The position numbers and the translations under genes are program-made. Positions 1 through 6,899 of a stretch of 64,000 nt of DNA are shown in pieces. Each line of letters begins with the position of its first letter. Position 1 is the stretch's first letter. The stretch comes from Thiocapsa marina 5811. GTDB lineage: Bacteria; Pseudomonadota; Gammaproteobacteria; Chromatiales; Chromatiaceae. Under the pieces are notes generated by a model that worked only from the letters and a program-made list of their open reading frames with translations, had not been told where the DNA came from and made no database searches. Location: NCBI RefSeq assembly GCF_000223985.1, contig NZ_AFWV01000009.1, forward strand, positions 186,001-250,000. The letters are read 5' to 3'.

Positions 1-185
1 CCGCATTTCACTCTTGACGCAGTTTGGTCGCCAGCTGTCGCTCTCACTTGATCCAGATCAGTCTCGCCCGCTTCGCCGGGAGAACCCGGCGGCACGGTAA
101 GCAATCCGCCTTTACTCCTTCGTGGATGCCGTATATAAATGCGAACGGTTGTCATTTGCTTTCGCATCGAGATGGAGCATCCGCT

Positions 186-1394
186 ATGTATCGCATCAAA
201 CACCCCGCCGACCCTAGCCTCGTTCTTGCCGCGCTGACCTCCGGTCTACTTGTCGCATCGGCAGCCCCGAGCTGGGCCTACGACGTCACCGACAACTTCT
301 CGATCGGCGCGGTGTTGGGCGCGGCGGGTCAGTGCCAGGAGGGGCTCGGCGGATTGGTCGACGAGGCCGGGCAGTCGCTGGAGGGAGACACCTGCCGCGG
401 CGGCATGCCGTTTCAGCTCGAGATGAGCTTTCGCCCGAGCGAGCGCGACGAGCTCTACGCCCTGCTCGGCTTCGCCGTGGACAACGGCCTGAACGCCGTC
501 TCGCCCTTCGTGCTCGCGCCCTGGGCGGTCGATCTCGAGGACGATCTGCAGGACATCAACGGGCGCGGCCGCGACTATCTGCTGCAGGCTTGGTACAAGC
601 ACACCTTCACGCTGGGCGAGGACGCCACCCTCGGCGCCACCTTCGGCATCATCGACTCCACCGGCTATCTCGACGAGAACGCCTACGCCAACGACGAGTT
701 CACCCAGTTCATGAACGAGGCGTTCGTGAACTCCGGCGGCTTCAATCTGCCCTCCTACGACGCCGGCGCGGCGCTCGAGCTAGCACTGGGGGACTGGGAG
801 ATCACCGCCGCGGCATTGAACATCGGCGAGAACGACGACGGCAACAACTACAATTTCTGGGGCGCACAGCTCGGCTATCGTCTCGATACCGCACTCGGCG
901 AAGGCAACTATCGCGCCGTGATCACCGGCACCTCCTCGGCCTTCTTCAAGCCGGGCGCGCCCCTCGGCGAGGAGCCGGAAGGGACCGAGGACGGGTCGCC
1001 GCTCGCCGCCGAGGACACCCCGGAGAAGACCGATCTGATGGGCTACGGGCTGTCCTTCGACCAGGCCCTCGGCGATCGTCTCGGTGCCTTCCTGCGCATG
1101 AGCTGGACCGATCATGAGGACATTCTCGACTACCGCGGGCTTTACACCGGCGGCCTGAACATCGGCGGCGGTCTCTGGGGCCGCGAAGCCGACAACGTCG
1201 GCATCGCCTACGGCTACCTCGACGGCGCCAACACCGGGATCGCCAACACCAACGTGGCCGAAATCTACTACCGTTTCGCCGCCAACGACTTCCTCGCTCT
1301 CACCGCCGACGTTCAGTATATGGCCGACGCCTACGACAGCGGCGAGGACATCGAGGGCTGGATCTTCGGACTGCGCCTGGTGGCGGGGCTTTGA
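186..1394 (+). CDS. OprB-like outer membrane porin
   Basis: Outer membrane beta-barrel protein of 402 residues, resembling carbohydrate-selective OprB-type porins. The start at 186 is chosen because GGAG lies 8 nt upstream and the product then opens with a Sec signal peptide (Lys/His-containing N-terminus, hydrophobic stretch, cleavage after SWA). The mature part shows alternating beta strands, the block NDEFTQFMNEAF typical of OprB relatives, and ends in a hydrophobic strand closing with Leu. A longer reading frame exists to position 24 but has no signal peptide at its start. It stands alone and is followed by two copies of the dispersed inverted-repeat element. Substrate is unknown; sugar, organic acid or general solute uptake are all possible. 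Confidence 0.75.
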   Translation: MYRIKHPADPSLVLAALTSGLLVASAAPSWAYDVTDNFSIGAVLGAAGQCQEGLGGLVDEAGQSLEGDTCRGGMPFQLEMSFRPSERDELYALLGFAVDNGLNAVSPFVLAPWAVDLEDDLQDINGRGRDYLLQAWYKHTFTLGEDATLGATFGIIDSTGYLDENAYANDEFTQFMNEAFVNSGGFNLPSYDAGAALELALGDWEITAAALNIGENDDGNNYNFWGAQLGYRLDTALGEGNYRAVITGTSSAFFKPGAPLGEEPEGTEDGSPLAAEDTPEKTDLMGYGLSFDQALGDRLGAFLRMSWTDHEDILDYRGLYTGGLNIGGGLWGREADNVGIAYGYLDGANTGIANTNVAEIYYRFAANDFLALTADVQYMADAYDSGEDIEGWIFGLRLVAGL

Positions 1395-1404
1395 TGAAAC
1401 CGTG

Positions 1405-1493
1405 ATGAAACCGCGTCCGGTGACGTCATGTCCTCTTGCCGGGTTATTCCACCTTGCGGACATCAACGAGCGCCGGAGTCGACGCGGTTTCAT
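1405..1493. repeat. Dispersed TRAAYCGCGTC inverted-repeat element, copy 1
   Basis: 89 bp element with perfect 13 bp terminal inverted repeats ATGAAACCGCGTC / GACGCGGTTTCAT. It starts 10 nt after the porin stop codon, and the sequence TGATGAAACCG is repeated just before it. Confidence 0.7.
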
Positions 1494-1589
1494 GAGTCTA
1501 AGGGCAATTGACGATTCAGCGCCCTGCTGGGGTTCGCAAGCTCACCCCAGCCGACATGTTGCGGTTGCTCTTAAATCGGCCCCTATCTC

Positions 1590-1674
1590 CTGAACCGCGT
1601 CGCGCCAAGGTCGTTCCTGCGCTCCGAGGCCCGGAGCACCTCGGAGCACGCGTCTCACGGGGAACGCGGTTCAG
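1590..1674. repeat. Dispersed TRAAYCGCGTC inverted-repeat element, copy 2
   Basis: 85 bp with perfect 11 bp ends CTGAACCGCGT / ACGCGGTTCAG. It forms a pair with copy 1, 96 bp apart. The 356 bp between the porin and selO hold these two elements and no gene I can support. Confidence 0.65.
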
Positions 1675-1750
1675 TAGCGGTTCAGTTGCGAATCGCCTGG
1701 ATGGCCGCATGCCTACGGTATCGACCCACAGCCGACAGCAGACCACTCGC

Positions 1751-3238
1751 ATGCCCCAGCAGTCTATTCGCTTCGCGTTCGACAACAGCTACCGACGTCT
1801 TCCCGATCATTTTCACGCCCGCATCCATCCAACGCCCGTCACGACACCCGGCTTGATCAAGCTGAACGCAGCATTGTTTGAAGAGCTCGGCCTGGATCCG
1901 GCGGCTGCGGATCCGGACGTGGCGACCCCGCTCTTCGCCGGTAATCTCCTGCCGAACGGCGGTGATCCGATCGCGATGGCCTATGCCGGCCATCAGTTCG
2001 GCAACTTCGTCCCGCAGCTCGGAGACGGCCGGGCGATCCTGCTCGGCGAGGTGCTCGACCGGGCCGGGCAACGTCGCGACATCCAGCTGAAGGGATCCGG
2101 ACAAACGCCCTTCTCCCGCAGCGGCGACGGACGCGCGGCGCTCGGGCCCGTTCTACGCGAGTACATCCTCGCCGAAGCCATGCACGCACTCGGGATCCCG
2201 ACGACCCGTGCGCTCGCCGCCGTCACGACCGGCGAGCCTGTCTATCGCGAGACCATCCTGCCCGGCGCCATCCTGACGCGCGTTGCGAGCAGCCATATCC
2301 GCGTCGGAACCTTCCAGTATTTCGCCTCGCGCGGCGACACCGAGGCCGTGCGACATCTCGCCGATCACGTCATTGCCCGCCATTACCCGCAAGCTAGCGG
2401 GGCCGACTCGCCCTATCTCGCGCTGATCGAAGGCGTCCTGGAGCGACAAGCCGCCCTCATCGCAGCCTGGATGCACGTCGGTTTCATCCACGGCGTCATG
2501 AACACCGACAACATGGCGATCTCGGGAGAGACCATCGACTACGGGCCGTGTGCCTTCATGGACGCCTATGATCCGGCCACCGTCTTCAGCTCGATCGACC
2601 GCGGTGGCCGTTACGCCTACGGCAATCAACCGGGGATCGCCCAGTGGAACCTCGCCCGCTTCGCCGAGACCCTGCTGCCCTTGATCGACGACGCATCCGA
2701 CGCCGCAATCCAACAGGCCACCGACCTGATCCGCGGCTTCTTCGGCCGCTACGAGGAGCACTGGACCGCCGGCATGCGACGCAAACTCGGCCTCGCCACC
2801 GCCGAGCCCGAGGATGTCGACCTCATCCACGGGCTCTTGGACGCCATGAAGGCGTCGGGCGCCGACTTTACGCTGACCTTCCGTCGCCTCTGCGACGCGG
2901 CCGCGGATCCCGCGGCGGACAGCGGCGTACGCGATCTGTTCCTCGACCGGCAGGCCTACGATGCCTGGGCCGCGCAGTGGCGCGCACGTCTCGAACGAGA
3001 CCCGCAAACCCCCGCCGAGCGTGCCGAGCACATGCGCGACACCAATCCGGCGGTCATCCCGCGCAATCATCGCGTCGAGCAGGCGCTGAATGCGGCCGTC
3101 GAACAGAGCGACTTCGGACCATTCGAAGCCATCCTGCGCGTCCTCGAACGCCCCTACGAGGATCGCCCCGAGCTTGCCGGCTACACCGAGCCGCCGCAGG
3201 AGGAGGAGCGTGTTTTGAAGACCTTCTGCGGGACCTGA
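1751..3238 (+). CDS. selO: SelO/YdiU protein adenylyltransferase
   Basis: SelO family pseudokinase of 495 residues that transfers AMP to Ser, Thr or Tyr of target proteins; in bacteria it is linked to redox homeostasis. Visible family blocks include [36 protein letters not shown] with the nucleotide-contacting Lys, and HGVMNTDNM followed by DYGPCAFMD. The start at 1751 (MPQQSIRF) gives the usual family length; an open frame extends upstream to 1508 but that part has no family character and overlaps a repeat. No strong ribosome binding site is seen, so ATG at 1709 remains possible. The C-terminus ends KTFCGT, a Cys where animal homologues carry selenocysteine. Confidence 0.92.
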   Translation: MPQQSIRFAFDNSYRRLPDHFHARIHPTPVTTPGLIKLNAALFEELGLDPAAADPDVATPLFAGNLLPNGGDPIAMAYAGHQFGNFVPQLGDGRAILLGEVLDRAGQRRDIQLKGSGQTPFSRSGDGRAALGPVLREYILAEAMHALGIPTTRALAAVTTGEPVYRETILPGAILTRVASSHIRVGTFQYFASRGDTEAVRHLADHVIARHYPQASGADSPYLALIEGVLERQAALIAAWMHVGFIHGVMNTDNMAISGETIDYGPCAFMDAYDPATVFSSIDRGGRYAYGNQPGIAQWNLARFAETLLPLIDDASDAAIQQATDLIRGFFGRYEEHWTAGMRRKLGLATAEPEDVDLIHGLLDAMKASGADFTLTFRRLCDAAADPAADSGVRDLFLDRQAYDAWAAQWRARLERDPQTPAERAEHMRDTNPAVIPRNHRVEQALNAAVEQSDFGPFEAILRVLERPYEDRPELAGYTEPPQEEERVLKTFCGT

Positions 3239-3449
3239 GTCGACACCGCCTGCGAAGGCCGATCATCCTGTGCCGGCCAGGCCGCAGTGTCCTTGGAGAG
3301 GTCTGATCCGACTTGGCCGGCCGCTGAATCCTCTCCATCGTCGGCCCTGGCGGAAAACCCGGAGGAGTTGGCGCGCCAGCCCGGAAGCAGGGCTTCCATT
3401 AAGGAAGTCATGCTTCATGATCACGATGCATTGTTTTTATTCGAGTTAT
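3239..3449. other. Intergenic region after selO
   Basis: Together with the regulatory region that follows, 363 bp separate selO from the next gene. Short dyads are present near 3390-3420 but none is a convincing terminator. No gene is supported here. Confidence 0.4.
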
Positions 3450-3471
3450 GTCGGCTTTCACCAAAACCGAC
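3450..3471. promoter_or_regulatory. Candidate activator-binding inverted repeat
   Basis: Imperfect 9 bp inverted repeat, GTCGGCTTT then CACC then AAAACCGAC, 56 bp upstream of the -24 element at 3528. Position and symmetry fit an upstream activator site for the sigma-54 regulator encoded two genes downstream. This is inference only. Confidence 0.3.
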
Positions 3472-3506
3472 GACGAAACAAAATCCAACCGCTACACTAA
3501 GCCATT

Positions 3507-3519
3507 GATGATTATCATC
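3507..3519. promoter_or_regulatory. Perfect 13 bp palindrome before the sigma-54 promoter
   Basis: GATGAT-T-ATCATC lies 8 bp upstream of the -24/-12 promoter. It could be an operator for a second regulator. A Fur-like half-site resemblance exists but is too weak to name. Confidence 0.3.
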
Positions 3520-3527
3520 GCCCGCCC

Positions 3528-3542
3528 TGGCACAAGCATTGC
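3528..3542 (+). promoter_or_regulatory. Sigma-54 (-24/-12) promoter
   Basis: TGGCACAAGCATTGC matches the consensus TGGCAC-N5-TTGC with GG (3529-3530) and GC (3541-3542) at the required 12 bp register. The downstream start codon is 59 nt beyond it. It would make the enzyme at 3602 dependent on RpoN and an enhancer-binding activator, and one is encoded at 4638. Confidence 0.75.
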
Positions 3543-3601
3543 GGAGCTCAGGTTGCCGTTCTCGGCCAACCGGAACACCAAATGAGGGTAGGAGAAACGC
3601 G

Positions 3602-4255
3602 ATGAGCTATCTGAAAGACGAGATCAACGCACGTGTCGATGCCTATGATCATTGGGCGACGCGTCGCCGCTTCGGACCCGACGGCCCCAACAATCGGCGG
3701 CTCTGGGTCTTGGCTTGCATGGACGAACGCCTGCCGGTCGATGAAGCACTCGGGATTCGGGTCGACAGCCCGGTGGGCGGCGGCGATGCTCATTGCTTCC
3801 GCAACGCCGGCGGGATCGTCACGGACGACGCGATCCGATCGGCGATGCTCACCTGCAACTTCTTCGGAACACAGGAGATCGTGATCGTCCAACACACCCA
3901 GTGCGGGATGCTGTCGGCAAACGCCAAGGACCTGGAAGCGGCCCTCCGGGCCAAAGGCGTCGACATCGACGCGCTGGCTCTGGATCCGACCTTGCCCGAG
4001 TTGAAGCTCGAGCCGGGCGGCTTCGCGAAATGGATCGGGATGATGGACGATGTGGACGTCACCTGCATGAAGACAGTGGAGACCTTCCGAAATCACCCCC
4101 TGATCCCGAAGGACGTGGTCGTCAGCGGCTGGGTCTGGGAGGTAGAGACCCGGCGCTTGCGCCCGCCCGTGCTCGATGACGAAAAGCGCGCCCGTACGGA
4201 TGTCACCTCCGCGCAGTTCGGCGTCACGACGCCGCAGCCCAACCGCTGGCGTTGA
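3602..4255 (+). CDS. Carbon disulfide hydrolase-like beta-carbonic-anhydrase-fold enzyme
   Basis: Zinc enzyme of 217 residues with a beta-carbonic anhydrase fold. Metal ligands are visible as Cys39 (CMDER, with the Asp41/Arg43 dyad), His98 and Cys101 (HTQCG). Blocks NNRRLWVLACMDER, RNAGGIVTDDAIRSA, NFFGT, NHPLIPKDV and EVETRRLRPP correspond, as I recall it, to the CS2 hydrolase of the archaeon Acidianus, more closely than to ordinary carbonic anhydrases. If so, it converts CS2, perhaps via COS, to CO2 and H2S, which suits a sulfur-oxidising phototroph. Relative to that enzyme there is an insert of about six residues (around residues 54-60) between CMDER and DAH. AGGAG precedes the start at 3602 by 7 nt. 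A sigma-54 promoter lies upstream and a hairpin (4262-4282) follows. Plain carbonic anhydrase or COS hydrolase activity are the alternatives. Confidence 0.85.
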   Translation: MSYLKDEINARVDAYDHWATRRRFGPDGPNNRRLWVLACMDERLPVDEALGIRVDSPVGGGDAHCFRNAGGIVTDDAIRSAMLTCNFFGTQEIVIVQHTQCGMLSANAKDLEAALRAKGVDIDALALDPTLPELKLEPGGFAKWIGMMDDVDVTCMKTVETFRNHPLIPKDVVVSGWVWEVETRRLRPPVLDDEKRARTDVTSAQFGVTTPQPNRWR

Positions 4256-4261
4256 TCGAAA

Positions 4262-4282
4262 CGGCGCCCGACTCGGGCGCCG
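4262..4282 (+). terminator. GC-rich hairpin after the CS2 hydrolase-like gene
   Basis: CGGCGCCCG-ACT-CGGGCGCCG is a 9 bp perfect stem with a 3 nt loop, 6 nt after the stop codon. No T run follows, so it may be a processing or partial terminator element rather than an intrinsic terminator. Confidence 0.4.
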
Positions 4283-4344
4283 CCTTGCCCCGCTCCACGA
4301 CACTTGCTCGACGACGGGCGTTGACATCAATAGAGAGTGCTCCG

Positions 4345-4587
4345 ATGCCGATCTACGACTACCAGTGCACCTGCTGCCAAACCTCCTTCGAGAGCTCCCG
4401 AGCCATGAGCGCCGAACCGCCACCCTGCCCCGCCTGCGGGGCCAAAACGGCTCGGGTCTTTCTCTCCGCACCCGCGGTACACGGCCGAATGGCCCGGGGT
4501 CGGGATCAGGCCGTTCGCTCGCTGCAGCCTGCCGACACGTCGCGGGGTCACCAGCATGGTCCCGGATGCGGGTGCGGGCACTCATAA
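4345..4587 (+). CDS. FmdB-family zinc ribbon protein
   Basis: Small 80-residue protein with the FmdB/CxxC_CxxC zinc ribbon: MPIYDYQCTCC at the start and CPACG at about residues 31-35. The C-terminus is His/Cys rich (HQHGPGCGCGHS) and might bind a second metal. FmdB proteins were named for a regulator of formamide/acetamide use, but the molecular role is mostly unknown. It sits between the sigma-54-driven enzyme and the sigma-54 activator, which suggests a role in the same response. The start is the conserved MPIYDY; an open frame upstream has no family features. Confidence 0.8.
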   Translation: MPIYDYQCTCCQTSFESSRAMSAEPPPCPACGAKTARVFLSAPAVHGRMARGRDQAVRSLQPADTSRGHQHGPGCGCGHS

Positions 4588-4637
4588 GGGCGCATTCTTC
4601 TTGCGCGCCGAACGATTGACCTCATCGATTATCGAAC

Positions 4638-6206
4638 ATGCCTGAAGCGACTGGATCACCGTCACGCGCGGTCGCCTTTCTCCAATCCTTTGTGTCCGAG
4701 ATCGCCAAGGCGATGGATCGGGCCGAGTGCCCCAGCTGTGCCGCTCACCTCGAGCAGATCGAGCAGATCGGCCTGACGGCCGGCGTTTGTCTGGAGGAGA
4801 AGGCTCGCGAGGTCCTCGGCTCACCCCGGCCGATGGACCGGGACCATTACGCGGACCTGATCGTCGAGATCAAGAACCAGATCGGCGGGCGATTTTCCCG
4901 TGCCTCCGGCGAGGCCGGCACGGTCAGAGTCGTCAATAGCCGATGCCCATTCGGCGAGCAGGTCAAGCATGCACCCTCGCTCTGCCGGATGACGTCGAGC
5001 GTCTTCGGCGGAATCGCCGCGCGCCACTTCGGCTATGCGAAGGTGGAGCTTCGACAGACGATCGCGGGCGGGGATGGCTCCTGCGACGTCTGCATCTATC
5101 TGGATCCGCAGCTTGCCGCGCGAAACGAGGGGACCGAATACCGGGCGGACGGAGAGCGCCTGACCTCGGGAAACCTCACCACGTTCATGACACCCAAGGT
5201 TCACCGGCGACTGCGCGAGAACTGGTGCCCGCCGCCGGTCGGTGCCGGCAGCCCCGACGCAGCCCTGCAACCGATCGTCGCGGAGTCCGCGGCGATGCGC
5301 GATGCACTGCGGGCGGTCCGGATCGTAGCGCCCACGGACGTGACCGTCATGATCACCGGCGAGACCGGCTGCGGCAAAGAGCTCGTTGCACGCGCACTGC
5401 ACGGGCTCAGTGCGCGTCGCGACAAGCCGATGGTCACGGTCAACTGCGGGGCCATCCCGGAGAACCTGGTCGAAACGGCGCTGTTCGGGCATGAGAAAGG
5501 CGCCTTCACGGGCGCTTACGAGGTCCATCACGGCTACTTCGAGCGCGCCGAGAAAGGGACGCTCTTCCTCGACGAGATCGACTCGCTCCCGCTTTCGGCG
5601 CAGGCCAAGTTGTTGCGTGTCATCCAGGAAGGCGAGTACGAACGCGTCGGCGGCAAGCGCTCCCTGCGCTCGGATGTCAGGATCATCGCCGCATCCAACC
5701 GAGAGATCGTCGCGATGGTCGACGCCGGACATTTTCGCCGCGACCTCTTCTATCGACTCAACGTCGTGCCGATCGCGATCCCGCCGTTGCGCGAGCGAAC
5801 CGAGGACATCGACGCCCTGATCACGCACATCCTCCGCAAGCTCGCCCAACGCTATGCCACTTCCGAAAAGACATTGGTGCAAGCCGCGCGCCTCAAAGCC
5901 TTGGCCTACGCCTGGCCGGGAAACATTCGAGAGATGGAGAACGTACTCGAACGCGCCTTCATCTTTGCCGCGGATGCCCGGATTACCGACATCGACGTTC
6001 CGGTGACCGCGCCGACCGAATCCGTCCCCGCATGGCGCACGCGCAAACAGCAGGCAGCCAAGCAGGCAGAGGTCGACACGCTGACCCGTGCACTGAGGGT
6101 CAGTCACGGCAATGTCGATCAAATCGCGACCCAGATGGGGATCACGCCGCGAGCGGTCCGCATGAAGCTCAAGGCGCAAGGACTCAGGGCTGCGGACTAC
6201 AGGTAG
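4638..6206 (+). CDS. Sigma-54-dependent activator with Cys-rich sensor domain
   Basis: Enhancer-binding protein of 522 residues. Residues about 1-200 form a sensor with CPSC (31-34), Cys103 (CPFGE), Cys116 and Cys149, a pattern that resembles the V4R/methanogen-output-domain type of small-ligand or redox-sensing fold. Residues about 210-440 are the AAA+ domain: Walker A GETGCGKE, GAFTGA loop at 288-293, Walker B GTLFLDEID. The C-terminus has a Fis-type helix-turn-helix (HGNVDQIATQMGITPRAVR). GAFTGA is intact, so it should remodel sigma-54 polymerase. There is no response-regulator receiver domain, so the signal probably binds directly to the Cys-rich domain. Its likely target is the sigma-54 promoter at 3528; the ligand may be CS2, COS or another sulfur compound (inference). 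Confidence 0.88.
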   Translation: MPEATGSPSRAVAFLQSFVSEIAKAMDRAECPSCAAHLEQIEQIGLTAGVCLEEKAREVLGSPRPMDRDHYADLIVEIKNQIGGRFSRASGEAGTVRVVNSRCPFGEQVKHAPSLCRMTSSVFGGIAARHFGYAKVELRQTIAGGDGSCDVCIYLDPQLAARNEGTEYRADGERLTSGNLTTFMTPKVHRRLRENWCPPPVGAGSPDAALQPIVAESAAMRDALRAVRIVAPTDVTVMITGETGCGKELVARALHGLSARRDKPMVTVNCGAIPENLVETALFGHEKGAFTGAYEVHHGYFERAEKGTLFLDEIDSLPLSAQAKLLRVIQEGEYERVGGKRSLRSDVRIIAASNREIVAMVDAGHFRRDLFYRLNVVPIAIPPLRERTEDIDALITHILRKLAQRYATSEKTLVQAARLKALAYAWPGNIREMENVLERAFIFAADARITDIDVPVTAPTESVPAWRTRKQQAAKQAEVDTLTRALRVSHGNVDQIATQMGITPRAVRMKLKAQGLRAADYR

Positions 6207-6232
6207 GGTCTCGACGGCTGCGCCGTCGGTCA

Positions 6233-6895
6233 TCAAAGACGCCCCGCTTCCAGAAAGCTGAAATAGGCCGTACGGTTGAAGATGATGTGATCGAGCAACC
6301 CGATTCCAAGCAGGGCACCCGCGGCCTTGAGCTGCCGGGTCACCTCGAGATCTGCCGGCGACGGCTCCAGACTCCCGGCAGGATGGTTGTGGGCGACGAT
6401 CACGGCCGAGGCCCGGTCGGTCAAGGCGTCGGCGAAGACCTCGCGCGGATGAACGTGCGTGCGGTCGACCAGACCGATGGACACGACCCGGATGTTGATG
6501 ATCTCGTTCGCCCCGTTGACGCTGGCACAGAGGAAATGCTCTTGCCTGCGGTCGGCATAGTGGCGCACATGCGGCAACAAGTCGGCCGGCGTCTCGATCC
6601 TTGCCCCGTCGGGCTTAATGCGGCGACGCGCAAACTCCAAGGCCGCCATCACCAAGGTCGCCTTCGCGTCGCCGATGCCGTCGAGGCTACGCAGGTCGTC
6701 CGCCTCCACCTCGAGCCCCTTCTCGTCGATGACCCTGGCCAGTTTGCCTGCAAGCGCCATCACATCCGTGCCCGGTGTGCCCTTGCCGAGCAGCACGGCC
6801 AAGAGCTCCTGATCGCTCAGCGCACCCGCGCCCTTTCGGAGCAGTTTCTCGCGCGGCCGGTCAGCCGCCGGGATGTCGCAAATTCGCTTGCCCAT
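6233..6895 (-). CDS. radC: RadC/JAB-domain protein
   Basis: Full-length 220-residue RadC family protein: an N-terminal helix-hairpin-helix part (SLDGIGDAKA) and a C-terminal JAMM/MPN metalloprotease-like domain with HVHPREVF and the AHNHPAG...PSPAD motif. The old assignment to DNA repair is doubtful for the family; many members sit on mobile islands. It lies 4 nt beyond the hsdR stop on the same strand, so it could be co-transcribed with R-M system 1, and converges on the sigma-54 activator gene. Confidence 0.9.
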   Translation of the reverse strand: MGKRICDIPAADRPREKLLRKGAGALSDQELLAVLLGKGTPGTDVMALAGKLARVIDEKGLEVEADDLRSLDGIGDAKATLVMAALEFARRRIKPDGARIETPADLLPHVRHYADRRQEHFLCASVNGANEIINIRVVSIGLVDRTHVHPREVFADALTDRASAVIVAHNHPAGSLEPSPADLEVTRQLKAAGALLGIGLLDHIIFNRTAYFSFLEAGRL

Positions 6896-6899
6896 CCCG

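Noticed and set aside
1508-1750. 81-residue N-terminal extension of SelO
   Set aside because: Runs through a dispersed repeat, lacks family similarity and would make the protein much longer than usual.
3227-3238. Selenocysteine codon at the SelO C-terminus
   Set aside because: The residue is encoded by TGC (Cys) and the gene ends with a normal TGA three codons later; no SECIS is seen.
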